DNA from: Streptomyces sp. NRRL S-37
Lineage (GTDB): Bacteria > Actinomycetota > Actinomycetes > Streptomycetales > Streptomycetaceae
Direction of reading: 5' to 3'
Length of the DNA: 64,000 nucleotides
Assembly: GCF_000721605.1 (NCBI RefSeq)
Contig: NZ_JOIZ01000016.1
Span: 124,001-188,000, forward strand
Shown: piece after piece, positions 1 through 8,086 of the stretch
How the letters are laid out: each line of letters opens with the position of its first letter
Position numbering within the stretch: position 1 is the stretch's first letter
Notes under the pieces: generated by a model
Database searches by the model: none
Seen by the model: only the letters and a program-made list of their open reading frames with translations
Told to the model about the DNA's origin: nothing
Translations under genes and position numbers: made by a program

Positions 1-65
1 TCACCGTCCGGCTGCCGAAGTACCAGCCGGGCGTGCACCTGACGGGGCGGCTCACCCCGAAGTGA
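1..65 (+). CDS. 3' end of an unidentified gene (partial)
   Basis: A reading frame enters from the left edge and ends at a TGA at 63-65. The visible tail reads TVRLPKYQPGVHLTGRLTPK, which has Streptomyces-like third-position GC and a basic end. Only about 20 residues are present, so no family can be named. It converges on the small membrane protein gene that ends at 87. Confidence 0.45.
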   Translation, partial: TVRLPKYQPGVHLTGRLTPK

Positions 66-86
66 GGCCGGCCGCCCCGGCGCCCC

Positions 87-263
87 TCAGGTGCTGCGGG
101 TGGCCACCATCCCCAAGGTGATCAGCCCCAGGACGACCCAGCCGAACCACAGCCAGCCGTTGCTGCCGAGCGCCACCGTGTACGCCGTCACGGCGACCAG
201 ACCGCCGACGGTGAGCACCCCCATGGTCTTCGTCGACGTGGAACCGTTCGTGGAACCGGGCAT
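87..263 (-). CDS. Small membrane protein, 58 aa, last gene of the kinase operon
   Basis: The product has a polar Ser/Thr-rich N-terminus (about 14 residues) followed by two hydrophobic stretches, around residues 15-33 and 37-54, so it is probably a two-pass inner-membrane peptide. The ATG at 263 is preceded by a strong GAGGAGGG ribosome binding site that overlaps the kinase stop codon. The gap to the kinase is 13 bases, so the gene is very likely co-transcribed and perhaps translationally coupled with it. I do not recognise a domain. Its position suggests a membrane accessory of the kinase/PASTA pair, which is inference from context only. Confidence 0.7.
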   Translation of the reverse strand: MPGSTNGSTSTKTMGVLTVGGLVAVTAYTVALGSNGWLWFGWVVLGLITLGMVATRST

Positions 264-276
264 CGCGACACCCTCC

Positions 277-2082
277 TCATGGTTCGGCTCCCTCCATGGT
301 GCCCCCGTTCTGCCTCCTTACGGTGCACACGACGACATGTGTGCCCGATTTCCAGGGCCCCTCGCTGGTCCACGACCCCGCTTCGTGGACCGACGGGTCG
401 AAACCGTAGTCACGCGGCGGAACCTCGCGCGCACACGCCGTGTCCGACTCGGTACGTGCCTCGGCGAGCGTGACGTCCTCGCCCAGCCGGGTGAACCCGA
501 GCACCTGCTCGTCGTACCTCCCGTCGCACGACACCAGCCGCGCCTCCCGGCGGGACCGCACGTCCAGGCAGTCCCGCCGCTGCATCGTCGCCGTGTCGGC
601 GAACGCCGTCCCCGGGCGGCGCCGGTCCCCGAGCGGCCCGTACACCGGCCCGTGCGCCCCCAGCACCAGACAGGCGGTACGCCCCCCGGCCGCCTCGAAC
701 CCGTCCGGCGTGGGTACGACGGCCAGAGCGCGTACGTCGGCCAGCCGGCCGCGCAGCTCCCGCGTCCGTTCCTCGCAGCGGGCCGGGCCCCGCTCCCGCG
801 CCTCCTCGTCCGAGGCGGCCTCGACGAACGCCACGACCTGTCCGTCGGGTGCCTGGTCCGCGCAGGTCGGGTCGCGGGTCAGCCGGGGCGTGCCGGTGAA
901 CGGGGAGCCGCCGGGCCAGTCGGCCAGCACGCAGTCGCCCTCCTTCAGCGGCTGGACCAGCCCGACGGCCTCCCCGTACGGCACCGCCGTCCCGCCTCCG
1001 TCCTCCCGGCCGGCCAGCGCGTACCAGGCACCGCCCAGCGCCAGCACCAGGCCCAGCCCGCCGACGAGGGCGGCGCGCAGCGCGTGCGGGCGGGGGCGGC
1101 GGCGGGTGCCGGTGGCGGCGGGGCCCCGCGCGCCCGCCTCGGGCGCCGGGTGCGCGGAGGCGGCCCAGGGCGGCTGGGAGCCGAGGTCCGTCCGCGTCCG
1201 CGCGTACGCCTCCGTCTGGGGCGTCACGATCCGCGCCAGCTCGGCCTCCACCTCCCGCGCCGTCGCCCGCAGCTCCGGATCCTTGGTGAGCAGCCCCCGC
1301 AGCACCGGCTCCAGCGCGCCCGCCCGTACCGGTGGACGCGGGTCCTCCATGACCACGGCGGTGACCGAGGCCAGCGGGGACTCCCGCGCGAAGGGGCCGT
1401 GGCCCTCCACCGCGTGGTAGAGCGTGCAGCCCAGTGAGAACAGGTCGGCCGCGGGGGTGGGCGGACCGCCGGTGGCCCGCTCCGGCGCCAGGTAGCCCGC
1501 CGTGCCGACCAGCGCGGACGCCATCGTGTACCGCGTCTCCCCGGTGTCCGGCTGCACCGAGATCCCGTAGTCGGTGAGCAGCACCCGCCCGTACGGTGAT
1601 CCGGTGCGGTCCGGTGCCAGCAGGATGTTCGCCGGTTTCACGTCCCGGTGCATCACGCCCCGCTCGTGCCCGGCGGTCAGCGCGTCCAGCACGGCCAGCC
1701 CGATCCGGGCGCACTCGGCGGGGGCGGGCGGACCGCTCCGGGCGAGCAGTTCCCGCAGGTCGACGGCGCCCGCCACGTACTCCATGACGATCCACGGCAG
1801 TCCCTCGTGCTCCAGCACGTCGTGCACGGTCACCACATGGGGGTGACCGCGCAGACCGGCTGCGTGCCGGGCCTCGGCGCGCGCCCGGGCGACCCGGGCC
1901 TCCCGCTCCTGGCCGGGCTCGGCCGGGTCGCCGAACACGATCTCCTTCAGCGCGACCTCGCACGCGAGTCTCTGGTCGTGGGCGAGCCAGACGTGCCCCA
2001 TGCCGCCGCTGCCCAGCCGGCGCAGCAGCAGATAGCGGCCGGCGATGACCCGGCCCACTCCCGACGTCGGTGATGAGGGCAT
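277..2082 (-). CDS. Membrane-anchored Ser/Thr protein kinase (Hanks type), no PASTA repeats
   Basis: 601 residues. The N-terminal kinase domain (about 10-275) has the glycine loop GSGGMG at 24-29, the ATP lysine K46, the catalytic loop HRDVKPAN at 135-142, the metal-binding motif as DYG at 161-163, and APE at 189-191. A basic linker leads to one membrane span at about 325-347. The extracytoplasmic part (about 350-601) carries several cysteines (for example in GDCVLADW and DPTCAD) and resembles septum-formation or DUF4190-type ligand domains rather than PASTA. The start at 2082 is chosen because a GGGAG site precedes it and the kinase fold begins shortly after. It lies 4 bases downstream of the PASTA lipoprotein gene. 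The kinase should phosphorylate cytoplasmic targets in response to an envelope signal; target and ligand are unknown. Confidence 0.93.
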   Translation of the reverse strand: MPSSPTSGVGRVIAGRYLLLRRLGSGGMGHVWLAHDQRLACEVALKEIVFGDPAEPGQEREARVARARAEARHAAGLRGHPHVVTVHDVLEHEGLPWIVMEYVAGAVDLRELLARSGPPAPAECARIGLAVLDALTAGHERGVMHRDVKPANILLAPDRTGSPYGRVLLTDYGISVQPDTGETRYTMASALVGTAGYLAPERATGGPPTPAADLFSLGCTLYHAVEGHGPFARESPLASVTAVVMEDPRPPVRAGALEPVLRGLLTKDPELRATAREVEAELARIVTPQTEAYARTRTDLGSQPPWAASAHPAPEAGARGPAATGTRRRPRPHALRAALVGGLGLVLALGGAWYALAGREDGGGTAVPYGEAVGLVQPLKEGDCVLADWPGGSPFTGTPRLTRDPTCADQAPDGQVVAFVEAASDEEARERGPARCEERTRELRGRLADVRALAVVPTPDGFEAAGGRTACLVLGAHGPVYGPLGDRRRPGTAFADTATMQRRDCLDVRSRREARLVSCDGRYDEQVLGFTRLGEDVTLAEARTESDTACAREVPPRDYGFDPSVHEAGSWTSEGPWKSGTHVVVCTVRRQNGGTMEGAEP

Positions 2083-2086
2083 CCGG

Positions 2087-3475
2087 TCACTCCCGGGTCC
2101 GGCGGGGGCGCTCAGCGGGGGCGCTCGTGGTGGGTGCTTCGGAGGTGGCGGGCACGCTCGTGGCCGGAGCGCTGCTCGCGGGTCCGCCGGTGGGCGGCGG
2201 GGGAGTGGTGCGGGGAGGCACGGAGGTGGTTCCGGGGGGTTCCGGAGGCGCGGAACGCGTGGAAGGCGGTGCTGGGCCGGACGAGGTGCTCGGCGGAGGT
2301 GGCGGTGCTGAGCCGGCCGGCGTGGACGGGGCGTCTGACGTCCCGCTCGGCGACGCCGGCCGCTCGGACCTCGACGGGCCGGAGGACGGGGAGGACGGCT
2401 CGGACGGTGAGGACGGCGAGGACGGCTCGGACGGCGCGGAAGGGGATGCGGGACTCGTCGTCGGCCGTGACGGTTCCGGGTCCGGGGGAGTGGTCCCGCC
2501 ACCGGACGGACTCTCGTCCCTCACCACGCTCAGCGTGACATGCGTCCCGAACCGCAGCTCGGCCCCGGCGGCCGGATCGGACGCCGTGACCCGCGCGCCG
2601 TCCGGCGGCAGGTCCTCCCCGTCGTACGCGACCGCCAGCCCCCGCCCGGCCAGCCGCCGGCTCGCCTCACCGAACGTGGTGCCGATGAGGGACGGCACCG
2701 CCCGCCGCTTCCTCGTGTCGAAGGCGGTGTCCTCCTCGCCCGCCGTCCCCACGGGCCGCTCGATGCCCCGGCCGGGATCCTCCACATCGACGAGGGCGAT
2801 CCGCTTCAGTTCGTGGGACGCGGGCCGTACGACCACGACCTCGGAACGGTCGTACCCCTTCCACCGCTCGTTTCCGTCGTCGAACGAGACGGAAATCCTG
2901 TTCCTGTCCCCCTCGAAGGGCCGCAGCGGATTTCCGCACGAGCACTTCACCGCCGGCATCCCCTGATCGTCGACCAGAATCGCGATTCCCGCCTGAAGCA
3001 GTGCGTTGAAGGGAACAGCCTTTCCCTTTTTGTAGTCGTGGTTCCGCACCAGAGTGTCGTGACGCAGGAGAACAGGGGTGAGCCCGTCGAGATACCCCGG
3101 TATCTCATCCTTGCGGAGATCCAGCGCCCCGGCCCAGGCACGTGCCTTGCGGTCGTTGCGCGGCTCGGCGAGATACCGCTTCAGCCGCGCGACGTCGCAG
3201 ATCGACGCCTTGCCGGTGCCCCCGTACAGGCCGGGTGTGTCCCCCTGCTGGAGACCGCCGCGAGCGGGCCGCGACCGCACGTCGGCGTCCCGCCCGAGTC
3301 CGCTGCGCTCGTCGAAGAACGGCGCGAGGGAGGCGGCCCCCGCGGCCACCGCCTTCACGTCGAACAAAGGTGCACTTGAATCGCACCCACTGGCGACAAG
3401 AAGTAATAACGACAGGACGGCGATCTTCCGAATCGCCGCTTTTCCCGCCCTGCGCGTGAACACGTGAAGTGCCAT
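2087..3475 (-). CDS. PASTA-domain lipoprotein with Pro/Ser/Thr-rich tail
   Basis: 462 residues. The N-terminus is basic (FTRRAGKAAIRK), then hydrophobic, and ends in a lipobox-like LVASGC, so Cys32 is the predicted lipidated residue. The middle (about 35-265) is a globular domain that I recall as a DUF6777-type region, with low certainty. A single PASTA domain follows (about 268-330; VPSLIGTTFGEASRRL, ASDPAAGAEL, VTLSVV). The last 120 residues are almost entirely Pro, Ser, Thr and Glu, like a cell-wall-spanning linker. The ATG at 3475 has GGGGGAG upstream and yields a proper signal peptide; an in-frame upstream start would bury it. The gene is first in an operon with the kinase that lacks PASTA, so it may be its detached cell-wall sensor (inference). 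Confidence 0.85.
   Translation of the reverse strand: MALHVFTRRAGKAAIRKIAVLSLLLLVASGCDSSAPLFDVKAVAAGAASLAPFFDERSGLGRDADVRSRPARGGLQQGDTPGLYGGTGKASICDVARLKRYLAEPRNDRKARAWAGALDLRKDEIPGYLDGLTPVLLRHDTLVRNHDYKKGKAVPFNALLQAGIAILVDDQGMPAVKCSCGNPLRPFEGDRNRISVSFDDGNERWKGYDRSEVVVVRPASHELKRIALVDVEDPGRGIERPVGTAGEEDTAFDTRKRRAVPSLIGTTFGEASRRLAGRGLAVAYDGEDLPPDGARVTASDPAAGAELRFGTHVTLSVVRDESPSGGGTTPPDPEPSRPTTSPASPSAPSEPSSPSSPSEPSSPSSGPSRSERPASPSGTSDAPSTPAGSAPPPPPSTSSGPAPPSTRSAPPEPPGTTSVPPRTTPPPPTGGPASSAPATSVPATSEAPTTSAPAERPRRTRE
3404..3409 (-). promoter_or_regulatory. Two consecutive TTA leucine codons (bldA-dependence signal)
   Basis: Within the signal peptide of the PASTA lipoprotein, the codons TTA TTA sit side by side in the stretch encoding SLLLLV, followed by two more rare codons, CTT CTT. 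TTA is the rarest codon in Streptomyces and is read only by the bldA tRNA. Its presence at the start of the first operon gene predicts that translation waits for bldA tRNA. The codons are seen directly; the regulation is inferred. Confidence 0.8.
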
Positions 3476-3560
3476 CACCGCTCCCCCTTGCGGTTCCCCC
3501 CGACGCATTCATGCTACCGGTGGAGAATCCCCGTTCAAGGGGATCGCGGAGACGGTGATT

Positions 3561-4511
3561 TCAGTTCCCGCGTGCGTTCAGTGAGGCCAGGTAGGCGTTG
3601 TACGCCTCGAGTTCCTTGTCCCCGTCCCGGTCGGCGGCACGGTCCTTGCGCCTGGCCTGCCGCTGGTCCGAGGCGTACCACTGGAACAGCAGCGCGAGCA
3701 GCACCAGGACGGAGGGGACCTCGCTGAACGCCCAGGCGATACCGCCGGCCGCGTTCTGGTCGGACAGCGCGTCGACGGCGAGCGAGCCGGGCGGATTCTC
3801 GAAGGTCGTGACCATCGGCGTCGACGCCATCATCAGCGCGATGCCGAAGAACGCATGGAACGGCATGCCCGCGAACAGCTCCAGCATCCGCATCAGATAC
3901 CCCGGCCGGTGCGGCCCCGGGTCCACCCCCATGATCGGCCAGAAGAAGACCAGACCGACGGCGAGGAAGTGCACCATCATCGCGATGTGCCCCACCTTGG
4001 AGCCCATCAGGAAGTCGAACAGCGGGGTGAAGTAGAGGCCGTACAGACTCGCGATGAACATCGGGATGGTGAACACCGGGTGGGTGACGACCCGCATGTA
4101 GCGGCTGTGCAGCAGCATCAGCAGCAGCTCGCGCGGCCCCTTGCGGCCCCGCCCGGCCGGCGGCAGCGCGCGCAGGGCCAGGGTGACCGGGGCGCCGAGC
4201 AGGATCAGGATCGGCGACACCATGCTGATCACCATGTGCTGCACCATGTGCACACTGAACATGACCATGCCGTAGTCGTTCAGCCTGGTGCACATCATGA
4301 GCCCGATGCTCAGCACACCGGCGATGAACGCGACGGTCCGCCCCACCGGCCACTTGTCACCGCGCCGCACCAGCCGGACCACACCCCAGCCGTACAGTGC
4401 CAGCCCGAGCAGGCAGGCGATGAGGAAGAAGGGGTCCGCCGACCAGCCGAGCCCTCGCCCCAGCGTGAACGGCGGCAGATCCATGGTCATGCCGTGCCCG
4501 CCGTGATCCAT
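3561..4511 (-). CDS. ctaG: Cytochrome c oxidase assembly protein, CtaG/Caa3 family
   Basis: 316 residues with about seven hydrophobic segments, consistent with the caa3_CtaG family that helps place copper in the binuclear centre of heme-copper oxidases. The N-terminus MDHGGHGMTMD is rich in His and Met, as expected for a copper-handling protein, and further His-rich membrane-edge motifs follow (VHMVQHMV, GHIAMMVHFLAVG, GMPFHAFFG). The C-terminal tail is highly charged (RRKDRAADRDGDKE). The ATG at 4511 has AGGAG at a good distance and starts the His-rich segment; a longer frame begins upstream without a site. It stands alone between an inverted repeat (4569-4598) and the PASTA operon. Confidence 0.88.
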   Translation of the reverse strand: MDHGGHGMTMDLPPFTLGRGLGWSADPFFLIACLLGLALYGWGVVRLVRRGDKWPVGRTVAFIAGVLSIGLMMCTRLNDYGMVMFSVHMVQHMVISMVSPILILLGAPVTLALRALPPAGRGRKGPRELLLMLLHSRYMRVVTHPVFTIPMFIASLYGLYFTPLFDFLMGSKVGHIAMMVHFLAVGLVFFWPIMGVDPGPHRPGYLMRMLELFAGMPFHAFFGIALMMASTPMVTTFENPPGSLAVDALSDQNAAGGIAWAFSEVPSVLVLLALLFQWYASDQRQARRKDRAADRDGDKELEAYNAYLASLNARGN

Positions 4512-4568
4512 CCACCGGCTCCTGTTTCGTGGGGGTTGTACGCAGTCTGTCCGCACTCAGCGTACGAC

Positions 4569-4598
4569 CGACCCCGGCCACACCTGTGACCGGGGTCG
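4569..4598. repeat. Inverted repeat upstream of ctaG
   Basis: Nine-base arms CGACCCCGG (4569-4577) and CCGGGGTCG (4590-4598) enclose a 12-base loop. It lies about 60 bases upstream of the ctaG start and 120 bases beyond the pfkA stop on the same strand. It could be a terminator for pfkA or an operator for ctaG; there is no U-run. Confidence 0.4.
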
Positions 4599-4612
4599 GG
4601 GAGACACCCTCC

Positions 4613-4686
4613 AGGGGCGCGGGGCTGTATCGACATGCGGCTCCGCCGCGTGGGCGCGATCAGCCACCGACGGCCCGCAGCCCGCG
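4613..4686. repeat. Recurrent Streptomyces intergenic element
   Basis: The spacer between pfkA and ctaG carries a sequence beginning AGGGGCGCGGGGCTG and continuing through the small hairpin GCGGCTCCGCCGC (4637-4649) to CCGCAGCCCGCG. I recognise this as a short element seen in many copies between Streptomyces genes, usually just beyond a stop codon. A related 5' end (AGGGGCGCGGGGAACTGCGC) occurs at 11501. Function is unknown; the family assignment is from memory. Confidence 0.6.
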
Positions 4687-4719
4687 ATTCACCTCACGGA
4701 CCGAGCCGGGCCCGGTACT

Positions 4720-5745
4720 TCAGAGAACGCACTCCGCTTCCGCGTACCGTTCCTCCGGCACCGTCTTCAGCGTCTCCACCGCCTCCGCGAGGGACACCGT
4801 CACGATGTCGGTCCCGCGCAGCGCGGTCATCCGCCCGAACTCCCCCCGGTGCACCGCCTCCACCGCGTGCCACCCGAACCGCGTCGCCAGCACCCGGTCG
4901 TACGCCGTGGGCGTCCCCCCGCGCTGCACATGCCCGAGGATCACCGGCCGCGCCTCCTTGCCGAGCCGCGACTCCAGCTCCAGGGAGAGCTGCCGCGCGA
5001 TGCCGGCGAACCGCTCGTGGCCGTAGACGTCCTTGCCGCCCTCGTCGAAGTCCATGGTCCCGGCCTTCGGCTTGGCCCCCTCCGCGGCGACCACGATCGC
5101 GAACCGCTTGCCGGCCGAGAACCGCGCGCCGACCTTCGCGGTCAGCTCGTCGATGTCGAAGGGCCGTTCAGGGACGACGACGGCGTGCGCGCCGGCCGCC
5201 ATGCCGGAGTGCAGCGCGATCCAGCCCGTGTGCCGGCCCATGACCTCGACGATCAGCACCCGCTGGTGCGACTCGGCGGTGGTCTTCAGCCGGTCCAGGG
5301 CCTCGGTCGCCACGCCGACGGCCGTGTCGAAACCGAAGGTGACGTCGGTGACGGCGATGTCGTTGTCGATGGTCTTCGGCACACCCACTATCGGCAGGCC
5401 GTTGTCCGACAGCAGCCGGGCCGCCTTCAGTGTGCCCTCACCACCGATCGGGATGATCGCGTCCAGGCCGAGCTCCCGGACGTGCCCCTTGGCCCGCTCC
5501 ACGCCGTCCCGCAGGTGCTCGGGGCGGACCCGGGAGGAGCCGAGGATGGTGCCGCCGCGGGCGAGGATGCCGCTCACGGCGTCGAGGTCGAGCTTGAGGT
5601 AGTCGCACTCCAGGAGGCCCTTCCAGCCGTCCCGGAAGCCGATGACCTCGTCGCCGTGGTCGACGACGGCGCGGTGCACGACGGACCGGATGACGGCGTT
5701 CAGGCCGGGGCAGTCGCCGCCGGACGTGAGGACACCAATGCGCAT
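4720..5745 (-). CDS. pfkA: 6-phosphofructokinase (group A, actinobacterial type)
   Basis: 341 residues, catalysing phosphorylation of fructose 6-phosphate to fructose 1,6-bisphosphate in glycolysis. Visible motifs are TSGGDCPGLNA at 7-17 (phosphate loop), GGEGT at 101-105, PKTIDND at 123-129 with the catalytic Asp127, and the substrate motifs MGRHTGW and GHVQRGG. In E. coli numbering, position 104 is Gly (ATP enzymes) while 124 is Lys (typical of PPi enzymes). This mixed signature is known for actinobacterial ATP-using PFKs, so ATP is the likely donor. The start at 5745 gives the canonical MRIGVLTSGGD; the longer frame upstream is not conserved in type. It is monocistronic, with MurT/GatD upstream on the same strand. 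Confidence 0.95.
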   Translation of the reverse strand: MRIGVLTSGGDCPGLNAVIRSVVHRAVVDHGDEVIGFRDGWKGLLECDYLKLDLDAVSGILARGGTILGSSRVRPEHLRDGVERAKGHVRELGLDAIIPIGGEGTLKAARLLSDNGLPIVGVPKTIDNDIAVTDVTFGFDTAVGVATEALDRLKTTAESHQRVLIVEVMGRHTGWIALHSGMAAGAHAVVVPERPFDIDELTAKVGARFSAGKRFAIVVAAEGAKPKAGTMDFDEGGKDVYGHERFAGIARQLSLELESRLGKEARPVILGHVQRGGTPTAYDRVLATRFGWHAVEAVHRGEFGRMTALRGTDIVTVSLAEAVETLKTVPEERYAEAECVL

Positions 5746-5944
5746 AGCCCGAAACAACCTTCTCGAAGTGGGCCGGGACCGGACCGCGTCGTCCGGCTCG
5801 ATCTCCGCCACCCTAGCCGCTCCGGGGGGCGGGGCCGCACCTGGCGTCCGCCTGCTGGACGACCCCGCTCACCTGTGCGGACCAGCCGTCAGACGGGCCG
5901 GTTACGCGGGGGTGTCGGGAGGTTGTCCGCAGGCGGACGGAGAC

Positions 5945-6673
5945 TCACGCGGGCTGCTGCGCCGCCGCGATGCGCTCGCTCCGCAGCGCCTCGTACCAGC
6001 GGTCGTCGGTCGGCGGCAGCGCGTTGACGTCGAGCGCCAGCTTCAGCAGCAGGTCCGCGATCTGCGGGTTGCGGGCCAGCACCGGACCGTGCATGTACGT
6101 ACCGAAGACGGTCTCGTTGAACGCGCCCTCCGTGCCGTCCCCGGTGCCGTTGCCGTTGCCGAAGCGCACCTGGGCGAGCGGGCGGGCCGAGGGACCCAGG
6201 TGGGTGACGCCCTGGTGGTTCTCGAACCCGGTCAGTGGGGGCAGGCCCAGCTGCGGGTTGACGTCACCGAGCACGTCGCCGACGCACCGGGCACCCTCAC
6301 CGCGTACCGAGACCACGTCGAGCAGGCCGAGACCGGGCTCGCGCTGGCCGAGGTCGTTGATGAACTCGTGGCCGAGGATCTGGTAGCCGGCGCAGACCGA
6401 GAAGACGATCGCGCCGTTGCCCACCGCCCGCTGCAGACCGCCGTCGCGGCGCAGCCGCTCGGCGGCCAGCCGCTGCGGACGGTCCTCGCCGCCGCCGATC
6501 AGGTAGATGTCGCCGGAGGTCGGGATCGGCTGGTCGCTGCGCACGTCGAGCCGCGCCACGTCCAGGCCGCGCTGCCGGGCCCGGCGCTCCACGACGAGGA
6601 CGTTGCCCTGGTCGCCGTAGGTGCTGAGCAGGTCCGGGTAGATCCACACGACCCGCAGCTGGTTGTCGCTCAC
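5945..6673 (-). CDS. gatD: Lipid II isoglutaminyl synthase, glutaminase subunit GatD
   Basis: 242 residues, the class I glutamine amidotransferase-like half of MurT/GatD. It supplies ammonia for amidation of the alpha-carboxyl of D-glutamate in the lipid II stem peptide. The nucleophile is Cys94 in VFSVCAGYQIL and the partner histidine is His195 in TYMHGPVL; both positions match the length and layout of known GatD. A GTG start at 6673 is chosen because AGGGGA precedes it at normal spacing and the protein then opens with SDNQLRVVWIYPD. It lies 25 bases downstream of murT in the same operon. Confidence 0.94.
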   Translation of the reverse strand: MSDNQLRVVWIYPDLLSTYGDQGNVLVVERRARQRGLDVARLDVRSDQPIPTSGDIYLIGGGEDRPQRLAAERLRRDGGLQRAVGNGAIVFSVCAGYQILGHEFINDLGQREPGLGLLDVVSVRGEGARCVGDVLGDVNPQLGLPPLTGFENHQGVTHLGPSARPLAQVRFGNGNGTGDGTEGAFNETVFGTYMHGPVLARNPQIADLLLKLALDVNALPPTDDRWYEALRSERIAAAQQPA

Positions 6674-6698
6674 TTCAAGTCCCCTGGGGTGTCGTTGG

Positions 6699-7937
6699 TC
6701 AGTTGCCGACGCGGCGGCGCAGGTCCTGGAACGCGGTGTAGTTGGCGATGACCTCGATCCGGCCCGGCGGACACAGCTGCACCGCCTGGTCGAGGTTCTC
6801 GCAGACCTGGAACTGCTGGTTCGCGACCTCCAGGCGCACCGCGAGGTCCAGCTTCCGGTCACCGATGACGCAGATCGGGTGGCCGGTCAGCCGGGTGTAG
6901 TCGACGTCCCACAGCCAGGAGGTGTCGGTGCCGTCGGCGCCGCGCGCGTTCACCGAGAGGATCACCGGGGTGGGCGGCGGGTCGATCAGCGAGAACGTCT
7001 CCAGCCAGCCCGCGGGGTTCTTGGCGAGCAGCAGCCGCAGATCACGGCCCTCGAACTGGACCACGTCGTAGCGGCCGGCCACGGCCTGCACCTGGTACAT
7101 GCGCTCCAGGGCGACCTGCGGCGGCACCCCGAAGACGGCGGCGACGGCCGCGGAACTCGCGGCGTTGGCCTTGTTGGCGCGGCCCGGCAGCTGGAGGTGG
7201 ATCGGCCAGGCGGAGCCGTGCGGGTCGAGGACGTGGTCGCCGGAGAGCGCCCAGCTCGGCGTCGGCCGGCGGAAGCCGCACTCGCTGCAGAACCAGTCGT
7301 CGCCCGGGCGCTGCATCACACCGCCGCAGGACGGGCAGGACCAGGCGTCGTCCTTCCACATCTGGCCGGCGGCGACCCAGATCACGTTGGGGGAGGAGGA
7401 CGCGGCCCACACCACCAGCGGGTCGTCGGCGTTGGCGACGATCACGGCCTTGGAGCCGGCCAGGCCCTCGCGCCAGTTCTCCGCGAGCATCCGCGTCTCG
7501 GCGGCGCGGTCGAGCTGGTCGCGGGAGAGGTTGAGCAGCGCGATGCACTTGGGGTCGGTGTCCCGGGCGACGCCCGCGAGGTACTTCTCGTCGACCTCGA
7601 TGACGCCGAACCTGGCGTCCGAGCCGCCGGCCAGCGCCGAGGTGATGCCGGCCGGCATGTTGGCGCCGAGCGCGTTGGAGACGACCGGCCCGGCGGCCTT
7701 GAGGGCCTCGGCGATGAGCCGGGTGGTGGTGGTCTTGCCGTTGGTCGCCGAGACCAGGGTCACGTCCAGGTGCTGCGCGAGCCGGGCCAGGAGATCGGGG
7801 TCGAGTTTGAGCGCCACCCGGCCGCCGATCACCGAACCGCTGCCGCGTCCGGCGGCGCGGGATGCCGCCGCGACCGCCTTGCCGGCGGTCACGGCCAGCT
7901 TGGCCCGCGGCGTGAGCGGGTCCGAGTTGCCTGCCAT
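6699..7937 (-). CDS. murT: Lipid II isoglutaminyl synthase, Mur ligase subunit MurT
   Basis: 412 residues, a Mur-ligase-like ATPase that activates the D-Glu carboxylate of lipid II and uses ammonia from GatD. The ATP loop is NGKTTT at 66-71. A four-cysteine zinc ribbon characteristic of MurT (C201, C204, C217, C220; CPSCGG and CSECGF) sits in the central domain. The C-terminal DUF1727 part contains LAKNPAGW and the Asp-containing VNARGADGTDTSWLWDVDY. An AAGGAGG site lies 10 bases before the ATG. It is first gene of the murT-gatD operon and divergent from def. Confidence 0.95.
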   Translation of the reverse strand: MAGNSDPLTPRAKLAVTAGKAVAAASRAAGRGSGSVIGGRVALKLDPDLLARLAQHLDVTLVSATNGKTTTTRLIAEALKAAGPVVSNALGANMPAGITSALAGGSDARFGVIEVDEKYLAGVARDTDPKCIALLNLSRDQLDRAAETRMLAENWREGLAGSKAVIVANADDPLVVWAASSSPNVIWVAAGQMWKDDAWSCPSCGGVMQRPGDDWFCSECGFRRPTPSWALSGDHVLDPHGSAWPIHLQLPGRANKANAASSAAVAAVFGVPPQVALERMYQVQAVAGRYDVVQFEGRDLRLLLAKNPAGWLETFSLIDPPPTPVILSVNARGADGTDTSWLWDVDYTRLTGHPICVIGDRKLDLAVRLEVANQQFQVCENLDQAVQLCPPGRIEVIANYTAFQDLRRRVGN

Positions 7938-8070
7938 CAGTTCTCGATCCTCCTTGCGTACGCGCCGCGTCTGTGCCTGACGGCCACGTGGTGAGACCTC
8001 AGCCTATCGAGATCCGTTCGCACTCCAGAACCGCGGCACCATCGTGAGACGGGCGCTGCTGGGAGGACCG

Positions 8071-8086
8071 TACTCTGACGGGCATG
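8071..8086 (+). promoter_or_regulatory. Possible -10 element giving a leaderless def mRNA
   Basis: TACTCT at 8071-8076 lies 7 bases before the def ATG (8084). No ribosome binding site is close to the ATG; the nearest GGGAGG is about 18 bases away. This layout suggests transcription starting at or next to the start codon. No good -35 hexamer is visible, so the call is weak. Confidence 0.35.
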
